Assembly: GCF_023634845.1 (NCBI RefSeq)
Contig: NZ_JAMLJL010000004.1
Span: 124,001-188,000 of the forward strand
DNA from: Flavobacterium amniphilum
Lineage (GTDB): Bacteria; Bacteroidota; Bacteroidia; Flavobacteriales; Flavobacteriaceae
DNA length: 64,000 bases
Reading direction: 5' to 3'
Shown in pieces: positions 8,080 to 17,403 of this stretch. The notes under the pieces were generated by a model. It was not told the origin of the DNA. It did no database searches and saw only the letters and a list, made by a program, of their open reading frames with translations. The position numbers and the translations under genes were made by a program. Every line of letters begins with the position of its first letter. The first letter of the stretch is position 1.

Positions 8080-9153
8080 TTAAACTGATTTATAAAAATG
8101 TATTGCTTTCTGAATAATTGCTTCTCCTGAAAAATTTTGATAAACATAAGACTTTAAATTTGAAGAATAAAATACTCGCAGAGCTTCGTCTTCAGTTAAT
8201 TTCTGCAATTCTACGGCTAATTGAGAAGCATCATGGGGTTGAAACAGCAAACCGTTTTTCCCATCAAGAATAATCTCCGGACATTGTCCTACATTGGAAC
8301 TGATTACTGCTAAACCTGACTGTCCGTACTCAAGCAACACAACAGGAAAGCCTTCAAAGGTTGAAGCCAAAACCCCTATTGTTGTCTGCGATAAAACTGA
8401 ATAAACATCATTTTGCGCTCCATAAAGAAAAACCTCATTTTCTAAATTATTGTTTCTTATGAACTCTTTTATGTTTTCTGAATATGGATCATTATTGTCT
8501 TTACCTATAAGATGCAATGTCCATCCTTTTTCTGAAACACCTGATTTATAAAATCCTTCCAACAGTACCATGTGGTTTTTAGGATTTCTTAAATTAGAAA
8601 GGCAAACAATTCTTTTCCCTTCAATTCCTTTTAAAACAACCTTTCTTTCATGTGACAAATTATTAACGGTAAAATTGGGAAGGTAAACATGATTTGAACC
8701 AAAAAGATTTTTTTTTGCCCATTGCAGCAGTTCATTATTACAGGCAATCACACCATTAAAAAATATAGAAGCTGTTTTAATATACAAATTGTTAGACAAA
8801 CTATCCTTAACCCGGTCACCATAATGATCATGCCAGATCAACTTTATCCTGAAATAAATCAATTTCACTAATACACCAATAAAAAAAGAGCTTCCATGGG
8901 TGTGAATCACTTCAATTTTATTTTCCGAAAGAAATTTACGCAGCTTTAAAATCGCTTTAAAATCAAAAGTCCCTTTTCGTTTCAAATTCAGAAAATGAAC
9001 ATCCGGTTCAATTTGGTTTTTTAGTACTCCTTCATCACGGGTAACAACCAAACCTGAAAATTCAATTTCATCCTTTAGGCAGTTTGCATAATTTAACGCC
9101 ATTCTTTCTGCTCCACCGGCATCTAAACTATCTATGATTTGTACTACTTTCAC
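8080..9153 (-). CDS. Glycosyltransferase family 4 (GT-B)
   Basis: The 357-residue GT4 enzyme opens with KVVQIIDSLDAGGAERMALNYA, the GGAER signature of many capsule and O-antigen GT4 proteins. The C-terminal domain carries STFEGFPVVLLEYGQSGLAVISS, the EX7E nucleotide-sugar binding region. The start is a GTG at 9151-9153. It lies 2 bases upstream of the O-antigen ligase-like gene and 3 bases after the preceding glycosyltransferase stop, so it sits in a tight operon. It probably adds one sugar of the glycan repeat on the cytoplasmic face of the inner membrane. Confidence 0.9.
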   Translation of the reverse strand: MKVVQIIDSLDAGGAERMALNYANCLKDEIEFSGLVVTRDEGVLKNQIEPDVHFLNLKRKGTFDFKAILKLRKFLSENKIEVIHTHGSSFFIGVLVKLIYFRIKLIWHDHYGDRVKDSLSNNLYIKTASIFFNGVIACNNELLQWAKKNLFGSNHVYLPNFTVNNLSHERKVVLKGIEGKRIVCLSNLRNPKNHMVLLEGFYKSGVSEKGWTLHLIGKDNNDPYSENIKEFIRNNNLENEVFLYGAQNDVYSVLSQTTIGVLASTFEGFPVVLLEYGQSGLAVISSNVGQCPEIILDGKNGLLFQPHDASQLAVELQKLTEDEALRVFYSSNLKSYVYQNFSGEAIIQKAIHFYKSV

Positions 9154-9156
9154 GAT

Positions 9157-10275
9157 TTACATTACTAATTTTGCGATTTCACTTTCGAAATAATCAATCG
9201 TATATTTTCTGGACCATTGCAAAGCATTTTGGCTCATCAAATCACATTTTCCTTCATTATTCAATAAGGCAACAACCGATTGAACATCTTCATGAATATC
9301 CAATGTTAAAATAATACCCCTATTTCCGTTATCCAACATATAAGACACACAAGAAACTGCAGTTGACAATGGTATGCTTCCCCAGAACATAGCTTCAGCT
9401 ATCACTTTCGGCCATCCTTCACTTTTGGAAGGTAGTATCAGAAAATGACTGTTTTTGTATAATTCTTTAACTACTGTCTGCTCTTGGTTACCATGTAAGG
9501 TAATATATTTGCTCAGGTTATTTTCCAAACAATATTGAACAATTGCATCCTTTTCATTTCCTTCACCCAACACATCTAAATGAGCATCATAACCTCTCTT
9601 ATGTAATTCTTCAACTATTTTCACAGCATACAAAGGTCTTTTCCCTGCTGTCAACATACCTACGAACAAAAAATTGATTCGTCCGTCAAATTTTCGCTCA
9701 AAAACAGGAGTTTTTTTATCACTTTCTGAATAGGTTGCCGTGAAAAAAGGTTTTATGTTATCGGACTGATTTACCCACTCGCCATACACCAATACCTGCA
9801 TGTTATGTGTCAAAAATGTGTTGGATAATATTTTCCGTTGCAGTTTGTAAGTCCATGGTTGTTGTGCTTTCGGATCCCAGTTCCCAGCATATTTGGCTGT
9901 CTTTTTCTTCCAAGGAAAGAAGATCTGGACGATACTGGCTAATAAGCCTACATTTCCGGGACATCTCAGATGAATATGATCCGCCCAAATCATGGCCCTG
10001 AAAAGAATCAGTAAATTAAAAGGAATTTGAATCAATGCTTTCAATATGGCTTTGAAAGATGTAATATCGAAATCGGACAAGCAGAAATTTTTATGGAAAG
10101 AGAAAGGGATTTCCGACACCAACAGTCCTCTTTCATTATGCCATTGCGGGCAACAAAAAGCAATCTCACCGGCATGATTTGCCCACATCTTCATTTCTTT
10201 CACATAAGGACTATAAGCAAAATACCCCTTTTGCTTTTGAATAATGGGCGCGTTCGAAACAATCAGAAACTTCAT
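9157..10275 (-). CDS. Glycosyltransferase family 4 (GT-B)
   Basis: The 372-residue GT-B protein has the first strand KFLIVSNAPI and a C-terminal GT1/4 domain beginning near FLFVGMLTAGKRP. The sugar-nucleotide region is LPSKSEGWPKVIAEAMFWGSIPLS, a clear EX7E motif. The middle segment with HLRCPGNVGLLA and KTAKYAGNWDP is typical of a subgroup often found in Bacteroidetes polysaccharide loci. The ATG overlaps the stop of the preceding acetyltransferase gene by one base. Specificity is unknown. Confidence 0.88.
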   Translation of the reverse strand: MKFLIVSNAPIIQKQKGYFAYSPYVKEMKMWANHAGEIAFCCPQWHNERGLLVSEIPFSFHKNFCLSDFDITSFKAILKALIQIPFNLLILFRAMIWADHIHLRCPGNVGLLASIVQIFFPWKKKTAKYAGNWDPKAQQPWTYKLQRKILSNTFLTHNMQVLVYGEWVNQSDNIKPFFTATYSESDKKTPVFERKFDGRINFLFVGMLTAGKRPLYAVKIVEELHKRGYDAHLDVLGEGNEKDAIVQYCLENNLSKYITLHGNQEQTVVKELYKNSHFLILPSKSEGWPKVIAEAMFWGSIPLSTAVSCVSYMLDNGNRGIILTLDIHEDVQSVVALLNNEGKCDLMSQNALQWSRKYTIDYFESEIAKLVM

Positions 10276-10829
10276 TAAATATAACCTTTAGACCCTTTTT
10301 CAGAAATTTTTACTGCCGGATTACCCAACATCACACTATGAGCTTCAACATCTGTATTTATAAAAGAACAAGCACCTATGAGTACACCATCTCCTACTCT
10401 TATTTTGCCGGCTATAACAGCATTTACCGCTATATAAACATTATCTCCAATAACAGGCACACCTCTTTTTTCTCCTATACCGGAAACTCCAATGGTTACA
10501 CCTTGCGAAATATTGCAGTTATTCCCTATTTTAGAATTTGCATTTAAAATTATTCCCCCAAAATGCCCAATATAAAAAGAGTGTCCAATCATTGCCGAAG
10601 CTGGAATCGAAATACCTGCAAAAACTTCAATTGCCTTCTGCCAACATAAAGTCAACAGCAAAATAACCTGACGGACAACCGGAATTTTCACGTTCGAAAA
10701 GAAAAAATGTGCTATCCTGTATTGAAAAACTGCCCAAAACCCTTGGGTTAAAAATAATATTGAAAAGAAATTCCCACCGTATTTTTTATACTTCCTGTAA
10801 TCAGATGCTATTAATTGAAATACACTCAC
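10275..10829 (-). CDS. Serine O-acetyltransferase-like hexapeptide acetyltransferase
   Basis: The 184-residue protein has a helical N-terminal part (about 1-75) and a left-handed beta-helix of hexapeptide repeats (about 80-170). It resembles the serine acetyltransferase/colanic-acid acetyltransferase subgroup, with IGHSFYIGHFGGIILNANSKIG and NISQGVTIG. Inside a glycosyltransferase operon the likely role is acetyl-CoA-dependent O-acetylation of a sugar, not cysteine synthesis. The start is GTG at 10827-10829 and overlaps the upstream stop by one base. Confidence 0.87.
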   Translation of the reverse strand: MSVFQLIASDYRKYKKYGGNFFSILFLTQGFWAVFQYRIAHFFFSNVKIPVVRQVILLLTLCWQKAIEVFAGISIPASAMIGHSFYIGHFGGIILNANSKIGNNCNISQGVTIGVSGIGEKRGVPVIGDNVYIAVNAVIAGKIRVGDGVLIGACSFINTDVEAHSVMLGNPAVKISEKGSKGYI

Positions 10830-11971
10830 TATACAATACTTTTATAAAACTGAAGATTTTCCAGTACCAATTTAGACAATTCGAAACGATTTAAAACGCT
10901 TTTTCTTGCCTCTTCACCAATTTGTACTATTTTTTCTTCATTTTTTAAAGCCCAAATAAGCTTTTCAGCAATATCATTTGGATCCAGAGGATTGCAAAGC
11001 AAACCGTTTTCTCCATGACGGATTACTTCCGGCCCGGGTCCTTTTTCAGTAAATATTACCATTTTCCCAACTGCCATAGCTTCCGGCGCCACTAATCCAA
11101 GTGTTTCTATATGAGATGGAAAAACACACAATTTAGCTTTGGCATATACAAAAGGAATCTCACCATACTCCTTTGCGCCGTGAAAAACCACATCAGTATC
11201 AAAAGGAACAATTGTTGGCAATACTTCTTTCTTTAACATTTCCATATAAGAACTTCCATCCGGAAAAAACCAGTCACGTCCATAAATATTAAGACGCATA
11301 TCCGGGAATTCTTTTTTAACAATTCCGAAGGCCTGAATTAATTGACGTACTCCTTTCTTTTCACATACAGATCCCGCAAAAGTTATGTTAGTGGCTTCTA
11401 TGCCAACATCTTTAGGTGAAAAAACCGATAAATTAACCGGATTGAAAATAACCTGTAGAGGTTTTCCGTAGTAATCCAAATACTTAGCTGTGTGGTTTTT
11501 TACATAATCGGAAACAGCAATAAAAGCATCAGCGTGAGCGAAAGAACGCTTTTCCTGAAAGCCTTTCCACCAGTTAATCCCTCTATTTTCTCCTTCTGCA
11601 AAAAAATGATGTCCTCCATGTAAACGGATCAGGTACTTTATACCCTTTATTTTAGGGATAAATGCCAGATCCAGTTCAGGTGATTCCAGGATATGGATTG
11701 AATTTTCAGCATGAATCTCTTTTATTTTTTTTGTGAGAGCCTGTGAATTCAACAACCATGAGATCCCTTTTGAGCGGTTACGCCTGATTCTGTGAATTGC
11801 GACTCCGTTTTCGACCGAAAACTCATCCATCAAAGTATAATTGAGTCCCACAACACTAACTTTTACATTAGCATTAACCAAAGCTTCGGCCATGGTCTTC
11901 ACAAAACTTCCCAAGCCTCCATGCGGAAAACCTGATTTTGGATATTCATGTGTTAAGAAGCAGATGTGCAT
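10829..11971 (-). CDS. Glycosyltransferase family 4 (GT-B)
   Basis: The 380-residue GT4 enzyme has the N-terminal motif MHICFLTHEYPKSGFPHGGLGSFV, a glycine-rich loop typical of GT4/GT5-like folds. The C-terminal domain has FAGSVCEKKGVRQLI and FPSHIETLGLVAPEAMAVGKMVIF, which contains the EX7E glutamates. It is strongly coupled: the start overlaps the upstream gene by 19 bases and the stop overlaps the downstream acetyltransferase start by one base. Donor sugar unknown. Confidence 0.9.
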   Translation of the reverse strand: MHICFLTHEYPKSGFPHGGLGSFVKTMAEALVNANVKVSVVGLNYTLMDEFSVENGVAIHRIRRNRSKGISWLLNSQALTKKIKEIHAENSIHILESPELDLAFIPKIKGIKYLIRLHGGHHFFAEGENRGINWWKGFQEKRSFAHADAFIAVSDYVKNHTAKYLDYYGKPLQVIFNPVNLSVFSPKDVGIEATNITFAGSVCEKKGVRQLIQAFGIVKKEFPDMRLNIYGRDWFFPDGSSYMEMLKKEVLPTIVPFDTDVVFHGAKEYGEIPFVYAKAKLCVFPSHIETLGLVAPEAMAVGKMVIFTEKGPGPEVIRHGENGLLCNPLDPNDIAEKLIWALKNEEKIVQIGEEARKSVLNRFELSKLVLENLQFYKSIV

Positions 11972-13368
11972 AAATTTGCTATTAGGTTGGCTATTTCTTT
12001 TGAATTACCTTCAAGCGGGTGCTTAATTATTTTTTCCAGCCACAAATTTCTCTCGACTGCTATTTCATCAGGATTATTAATACATTTAAAAACTTTATCG
12101 ATAAACTCTTCTTTACTGTTAACCCACCCAACAGCATTTAATCCATCCATACTTTTGAAATGCTGAAACTCATAAATATCCTCTACTTTCCAATCACTAT
12201 TTCTGACCGGATTATAGTTTAAATAAAGACAAGGCTTGTTAAAAACAGCAAAGTCATGAGCCATTGTACTTCCCAGGTTTATCACCAGATCACTGTGTAA
12301 ACAAGTATTCACCAACAAATAAACGTCGTTAAGAGATGGATAAATCAAACTAAAGGATTGCTTGTCTGTCTCTTTTTCAACTCTCCAGTCAGGTTTAATT
12401 TCAACAATTAGTTCTTTATGATCATCCAAAACCTGATCGAATCTGTCTGAAAAATCGACAGGACATCTTCTGAAAAGTATTTGAGGACGTTCTTCTTCCT
12501 TCAAAGTTAAGATTTGTTCACATAAATCCCTTAGATATACCTGATCAAATGGTGAAGATGAAATATCATCACCTGAAAAGCATATTGTTTTTTTACTTGT
12601 ATTTAAGCCATACTTGTTGAAAAAATCATCTTTAGACAATTTATATTCAGACTTAAAATAAAATTCAAATTGTGGAGAACCGACAACAAATACGCTGGCT
12701 TCATTTATTTCCGGGTACAAAAAACAAAGGTCCTTTTTCATTAAATCTGACCAAACCAAATAACTATCAGGTCTTGAAATTAATCTCCCTTTTGGAATAT
12801 TATCCCATGAAAAAATGAAAGTTGCTGTTTTCATGTTCAATTCTTTGGCAGCACTCATTATGGGCGCTGTAATTGAAGCCCTTTGATGCAAATTAATCAC
12901 GATATCAGGATTAATTTGTTGAAGCTCATTTTTAGCTTTTTGATAAGATCCGGATTTTTTTATTTCGGCCTCATACTTATTTTCAAGAAATCTCAATACG
13001 GAATACCATTTTGAAAAAAACCTTCCGAAAAAAACAGCACTACCATATAAAGCTTTTTGCTTAAATGTTTTTGGCTTGATTATCCAAAATTTTAATATAG
13101 AAGGATTCTTTAATTTTCTGCTAAAATATTTCAATCTTCCATAAGCTGAAGATTCCCTTAAAAATCTCGGAATGGCTTTTTCTGTAAAATCAGGAATTTC
13201 ATAAAATTCAATTTCATCATTGATTTTCCTTATTTCATTTATGGCATTTTTGGAGATTTTGTGATATAAGCATATCTCTGCATTTCTGTTAATTAGTTCC
13301 TTTGTTAATTCTGAATACAAATAATTCCTCACCCCAACTCCATCAGGCACTAACATCAAAATCTTCAT
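11953..13368 (-). CDS. Putative GT-B glycosyltransferase or polyol-phosphate transferase-like protein
   Basis: The 471-residue protein is not clearly assignable. It starts with a GT-B-like strand (KILMLVPDGVGVRNYL) and has a second Rossmann-like half from about residue 260. The C-terminal region HSDLVINLGSTMAHDFAVFNKPCLYLNY resembles the donor-site loop of UDP-GlcNAc 2-epimerase/CDP-glycerol glycerophosphotransferase-like folds. The frame is open one codon upstream to a TTG, but the ATG at 13366-13368 is preferred. Because it lies between GT4 and methyltransferase genes, a cytoplasmic glycosyl or polyol-phosphate transferase is likely. It could also be the otherwise unassigned nonulosonic acid transferase. 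Confidence 0.75.
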   Translation of the reverse strand: MKILMLVPDGVGVRNYLYSELTKELINRNAEICLYHKISKNAINEIRKINDEIEFYEIPDFTEKAIPRFLRESSAYGRLKYFSRKLKNPSILKFWIIKPKTFKQKALYGSAVFFGRFFSKWYSVLRFLENKYEAEIKKSGSYQKAKNELQQINPDIVINLHQRASITAPIMSAAKELNMKTATFIFSWDNIPKGRLISRPDSYLVWSDLMKKDLCFLYPEINEASVFVVGSPQFEFYFKSEYKLSKDDFFNKYGLNTSKKTICFSGDDISSSPFDQVYLRDLCEQILTLKEEERPQILFRRCPVDFSDRFDQVLDDHKELIVEIKPDWRVEKETDKQSFSLIYPSLNDVYLLVNTCLHSDLVINLGSTMAHDFAVFNKPCLYLNYNPVRNSDWKVEDIYEFQHFKSMDGLNAVGWVNSKEEFIDKVFKCINNPDEIAVERNLWLEKIIKHPLEGNSKEIANLIANLCTSAS

Positions 13369-13372
13369 CAAA

Positions 13373-14116
13373 CTATTTCTTTATTTTTATGTGAACAATC
13401 TTCCAAGGCAACATCAAACAACCTTTAAACTGCATTCCTTCGACTATTCTTGTTGCTATGTTAGCTCCTGCGATTTCTTTATGTTCGTTGTAATGTTTCA
13501 TAATTTTTTCTGCATCATAAACATCATCATAAACAAACATTTCGCCTACATCTCCGATACATTCCTTTACAAAATCCTTTGTATAAATATTCACATACAT
13601 AAAATCTTCCGGCTCTCCTAATTCATTAAACTTGTCTGATAATGCTTTTTTTGTAATCAATACTTCATCACCTATCAGCATACGAATAAAAACATCACCT
13701 TTTGATACTCTTATCAGCTCATTAATGGCTTTTTTAATATTTGGAATATGCGGTATTGTGTTTGAACAAATTGAAACTTCAAAAGTTTTATCATCAAGTT
13801 TTAAATCTCTGATATCCCCTACTTCAAACTTATAGTTTTGGTTTGCCGAGAAAATTTCATTTGCATCGTCAATATGCTGCTGTGTTATATCAATACCTAA
13901 ATATTTAAACTGTGAATTTAGCTTTTTTTCCAAACTAAGGATAAAATGACCTGTTCCACAACCTACATCCAGAATACTATCATAACTTTCCGATTTACTT
14001 TCAACCACTGATGCAATCTGTTTAGCAGCTTCCATTTCATCTTTAAGCCCTTTTGCCCTATCTCTTAACTCTTTATGATAATAATCCCTTTTAGTCCAAT
14101 AATTCCATCCTGACAT
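13373..14116 (-). CDS. Class I SAM-dependent methyltransferase
   Basis: The 247-residue Rossmann methyltransferase has the SAM-binding motif I ILDVGCGTGHFILSL (about residues 49-63), the acidic motif II GIDITQ, and a motif IV region SICSNTIPHIPN. In this setting it probably methylates a sugar hydroxyl of the glycan or a lipid-linked intermediate. It lies 4 bases after the stop of the SGNH-like gene and 4 bases before the GT-B-like gene. The substrate cannot be predicted. Confidence 0.88.
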   Translation of the reverse strand: MSGWNYWTKRDYYHKELRDRAKGLKDEMEAAKQIASVVESKSESYDSILDVGCGTGHFILSLEKKLNSQFKYLGIDITQQHIDDANEIFSANQNYKFEVGDIRDLKLDDKTFEVSICSNTIPHIPNIKKAINELIRVSKGDVFIRMLIGDEVLITKKALSDKFNELGEPEDFMYVNIYTKDFVKECIGDVGEMFVYDDVYDAEKIMKHYNEHKEIAGANIATRIVEGMQFKGCLMLPWKIVHIKIKK

Positions 14117-14119
14117 AAC

Positions 14120-14995
14120 TTATTCCTTTTTTATACTTTTTAATACCATTTCTTTTGTAAATATTCTTGCTCCTTCATAATTCAAATGTCCGCCGTCAAA
14201 AAAATACTTATCGGCGATGAATTCTGAAAAATCAATGAGTTCAGGATATTTACTTTTTAATTTATGAATATAATTCAAATTTATTGTGTTTGATTTAAAC
14301 GGGGCACAAAACAATTTCAATTCGATACCTGTTTTCTTACATAAGTTTTGTATTCTGCTTATCGATTTATTAGATTTCGATACATACTCCGGGAGCACTT
14401 CTATTTTATCATTATTACCATATTTAGGAATAAATCCATTGGCATAATCTATTTTCGATTTTTTATTCAAAATTCTAAGAAACAACTCCCTGGTACCAAT
14501 AACATGACTAAATTCAGTATACCTGTAAAAAGGGATATAATAGTATGCGCTATAATTTAATCCAGCTTCTCTGAAATGATCAACAATATGATCTTCTCTT
14601 ACATAAGGCAAAATATTTGATTTGGTTATCATATCCTTACCGCTATTTTCATAAAAGTGATCGACTTGGAGATATAACCTTCCAATCTTATTTTTATTGT
14701 GAAGCAATATTTTTAATTCCAATAAATTATCATCGTAGTTAGCTCCTTCAATTCCTAAATTGATAGATTTTTGATTAGTAATATCATTGACCAAATCAGC
14801 ATCAATATTATTAGCCACCCTGGAAGATCCTAAAAAAACGTAATCAAATTTTTTATTTTTTAATTTATAAAGATAATCAAATTTTGACCTTGGTTCAGAT
14901 TTAGCATGTATAGCAGTAAACAAAACATCCAAAAAAAGCATAATAGCAATTATTGCAAGAAAAAACTTTATTAAAAATTTAAAAAACCTACGCAT
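14120..14995 (-). CDS. SGNH-like protein paired with MBOAT acyltransferase, copy 1
   Basis: The 291-residue protein has one N-terminal transmembrane helix (about 8-28), so the rest should be periplasmic. Near the N-terminus FLGSSRV (Ser57/58) resembles the GDS block I of SGNH/GDSL esterases, and near the C-terminus DGGHLN (Asp267, His270) resembles block V (DxxH). It is homologous to the next gene upstream, and both follow an MBOAT acyltransferase. This parallels AlgI with AlgJ/AlgX and DltB with DltD, where the SGNH partner completes acyl transfer to an exported glycan. Its start overlaps the upstream stop by one base. A role in glycan O-acetylation is inference from domain and context. Confidence 0.8.
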   Translation of the reverse strand: MRRFFKFLIKFFLAIIAIMLFLDVLFTAIHAKSEPRSKFDYLYKLKNKKFDYVFLGSSRVANNIDADLVNDITNQKSINLGIEGANYDDNLLELKILLHNKNKIGRLYLQVDHFYENSGKDMITKSNILPYVREDHIVDHFREAGLNYSAYYYIPFYRYTEFSHVIGTRELFLRILNKKSKIDYANGFIPKYGNNDKIEVLPEYVSKSNKSISRIQNLCKKTGIELKLFCAPFKSNTINLNYIHKLKSKYPELIDFSEFIADKYFFDGGHLNYEGARIFTKEMVLKSIKKE

Positions 14996-15873
14996 TACAA
15001 AATCTTCAAATCTTTTAAAACCGAGCTGGTAAACAAACGTGCCCCTTTATCATTTAAATGTCCGCAGGATGAAAAATATTCATCACCCTGAACTATGTGT
15101 TGATACATTTTAGTTTCAGGATACAATGCTTTAACTTTTTTAAAATAATCAACACCTTTCACATTAGAACAAATTGGGGTCGCAACAGAAATAAGGTTAA
15201 TTTTGTTTTTCTCGCAAAGTTGTTTAATTTCTTCTAAATAACGGTTACGTAAAGGCTTTAATTTTTCAATATTATATTCCATACTACCTTTTGAAGAATT
15301 ACTTAATGGATAATACCCTTTATTGTTAAGAGTATTTGTAGGTTCTTGAATCAAGGTTTTATAAAAAGCCCGAAAACCAATATTGGAATCAAATTGTATA
15401 TAACGATAAAAAGGAACTGCATATAATTCATAGAAATCAGGTTCTTCTTTAAAATGCTCAGATATAATTTCAGACTGATGTAAAAAAGGCATGAATAAAC
15501 TGAAGGTTTTTTCATCTCTTTTTTCATTGCTCAAATTCAAATCAGTTTCAATAATAATATTTTTTATTTTCCAGTTTCTTTCTAACATCAACTTTAAAAT
15601 CAATGAAGTTTCAAACAAGTGTGAACCGCTAATTCCATAATTATACACATTAAAACCTTTATCCTCAAATACGCTTGAAGCGAAATGATTATTAGCTCTC
15701 GAGGTTCCCAATATTACCACATCATAACTTTTTGATTCCGAATTAAAAACATGCTCAATTTTGTTACGTTTATCTGATTGTGCAAAAACAGAAGTGTAAA
15801 CAATATCCAATACCAAAGCAATTAAAAACAAAAGCAATGCTATCTTTCCGATAAAGATCAAAAATTTGCTCAT
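14995..15873 (-). CDS. SGNH-like protein paired with MBOAT acyltransferase, copy 2 (altered block V)
   Basis: The 292-residue paralogue of the downstream neighbour has an N-terminal transmembrane helix (about 6-26) and a periplasmic SGNH-like domain with ILGTSRA (Thr57, Ser58). At block V it reads SSCGHLN: His272 is kept, but the position of the catalytic Asp in the sister protein is Ser269. The rest of the fold, including the GAR(I/L)FT end, is conserved. It may be a catalytically changed or accessory subunit, or use another acid residue. It overlaps the MBOAT stop and the next SGNH-like start by one base each. Confidence 0.8.
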   Translation of the reverse strand: MSKFLIFIGKIALLLFLIALVLDIVYTSVFAQSDKRNKIEHVFNSESKSYDVVILGTSRANNHFASSVFEDKGFNVYNYGISGSHLFETSLILKLMLERNWKIKNIIIETDLNLSNEKRDEKTFSLFMPFLHQSEIISEHFKEEPDFYELYAVPFYRYIQFDSNIGFRAFYKTLIQEPTNTLNNKGYYPLSNSSKGSMEYNIEKLKPLRNRYLEEIKQLCEKNKINLISVATPICSNVKGVDYFKKVKALYPETKMYQHIVQGDEYFSSCGHLNDKGARLFTSSVLKDLKIL

Positions 15874-17306
15874 TAAAATTGGAAATAAATAAATTCTTTA
15901 TAATCTGAATAAACACCCAAAGCCATTAATGCCATAATAGCTAAAGATACTTTTATCCAACTTATTTTCCCTGATAATGGTTCAACTTTCTCTTTGTTAT
16001 ACCACTCAACAACAATAAAAAGCAGCACCATAACCGCTAATTCAAAATTATACCGTTCATTGCTTAAATATTGTCCTTGTATCTGAAGGCTGGTGAACAT
16101 TCTTTTTATGTAATCAATTGCTTTTGTTATATTTTCAGCCCTGAAGAAAATCCAGGCAAAGCAAGTAAGCATAAAAGTAAAAATGATATTAAAAAAGACT
16201 TTAACAGTTTTAAAATCCCAATTCAATTGAATTTCATCCATATTAGATCGATTTTTATCGAGCAATAATAATGGTAAAAAATATACTGCATTCAGAAAAC
16301 CCCATACAATAAATGTCCAATTTGCCCCATGCCAAAAGCCACTAACCAGAAAAATAATAAAAGTGTTCCTTACTTTCATCCACATTCCTCCTTTGCTCCC
16401 ACCAAGTGGTATATACAGATAATCCCTGAACCATGAAGATAATGAAATATGCCAACGGCGCCAGAATTCAGCAATATCTCTTGAAAAATAAGGGTAATTG
16501 AAATTTTTCAGTAAATCAATCCCGAATAGTTTAGAAGTCCCCAAAGCAATATCAGAATATCCTGAAAAATCACCATAGATCTGAAATGCAAAGTATACTG
16601 CTCCCAATACTAATGACAGCGTATTCATACTTTCATAATGATCAAAAACAGCATTGGCGTAAGTAGCACAGCTATCAGCAATTACGACTTTCTTAACAAG
16701 TCCCCAAAGAATCTGATATATTCCTTCTTTTGCTTTTTCAAGATCAAATTGACGCTTGATTTTTACTTGTGGAAGTAGGTGCGTAGCTCTTTCGATGGGT
16801 CCAGCAACCAATAATGGGAAATAACTTACAAACAAAGAATAATCGATAAAATTACGTTCAGCCTGAATTCTTTTATAATAAACATCGATTACATAAGACA
16901 AACCATGAAAGGTATAAAACGAAATTCCGACAGGAAGGATCAGTTTAAGCAGAACCGGATTTGTTTCAAATCCAAAAACATGCAGAAATTCAGAAAAAGA
17001 AACGGCAAAGAAATCATAATATTTGAAAATCCCTAAGAAACCGAGATTAATTCCAATGGTTAAGATAAGCCAAAACTTGCGCTTTTGGACAGTATCGACT
17101 TTTTCCATACGCAAGGCACAAAAATAATCTAAAAGTGTCGAAAAAATCAACAAAAAAAGAAACCGCCAGTCCCAACAGGAATAAAAATAATAACTGGCTA
17201 AAATTAATACTGCATTTTGAGTAGCCTTGTTTTTATTGAAAACAAACCAATACAGTACAAACACAACAGGTAGGAAAACAGCAAAAGCTAAAGAATTGAA
17301 AAACAC
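15873..17306 (-). CDS. MBOAT family membrane-bound O-acyltransferase (AlgI/DltB-like)
   Basis: The 477-residue polytopic protein has about 11 hydrophobic segments and the MBOAT landmarks: FQIYGDFSGYSDIA, FWRRWHISLSSWFRDY (His286) and VSGFWHGANW with the invariant His326. Family members such as AlgI and PatA carry acetyl groups across the inner membrane for O-acetylation of alginate or peptidoglycan. The start appears to be GTG at 17304-17306, giving MFFNSLAFAVFLPVVF, the usual MBOAT beginning. A gap of about 100 bases separates it from the dehydrogenase gene. The two SGNH-like genes follow with one-base overlaps, making a three-gene acyl-transfer cassette. Confidence 0.93.
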   Translation of the reverse strand: MFFNSLAFAVFLPVVFVLYWFVFNKNKATQNAVLILASYYFYSCWDWRFLFLLIFSTLLDYFCALRMEKVDTVQKRKFWLILTIGINLGFLGIFKYYDFFAVSFSEFLHVFGFETNPVLLKLILPVGISFYTFHGLSYVIDVYYKRIQAERNFIDYSLFVSYFPLLVAGPIERATHLLPQVKIKRQFDLEKAKEGIYQILWGLVKKVVIADSCATYANAVFDHYESMNTLSLVLGAVYFAFQIYGDFSGYSDIALGTSKLFGIDLLKNFNYPYFSRDIAEFWRRWHISLSSWFRDYLYIPLGGSKGGMWMKVRNTFIIFLVSGFWHGANWTFIVWGFLNAVYFLPLLLLDKNRSNMDEIQLNWDFKTVKVFFNIIFTFMLTCFAWIFFRAENITKAIDYIKRMFTSLQIQGQYLSNERYNFELAVMVLLFIVVEWYNKEKVEPLSGKISWIKVSLAIMALMALGVYSDYKEFIYFQF

Positions 17307-17349
17307 TTTATTGAGAATTAATTTAGTCTCTAAACATTTTTTGAGACGC

Positions 17350-17357
17350 CAAATATC
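17350..17357 (-). promoter_or_regulatory. Weak candidate -7 element upstream of the MBOAT gene
   Basis: Minus-strand GATATTTG differs from TAnnTTTG at one base. It lies in the only sizeable gap (97 bases) between 17.3 and 35 kb and would give a leader of about 37 bases. No clear -33 element is visible, so an internal promoter here is only a possibility. Confidence 0.25.
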
Positions 17358-17403
17358 CTCATTTAAAATGACATTAAAAAATGCTTCCTACAAAACAAAA
17401 AAA

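Noticed and set aside
17326..17347. Inverted repeat GTCTC/GAGAC in the gap before the MBOAT gene
   Set aside because: Only 5 base pairs with a 12-base AT-rich loop and no T run in the direction of transcription; not convincing as a terminator.
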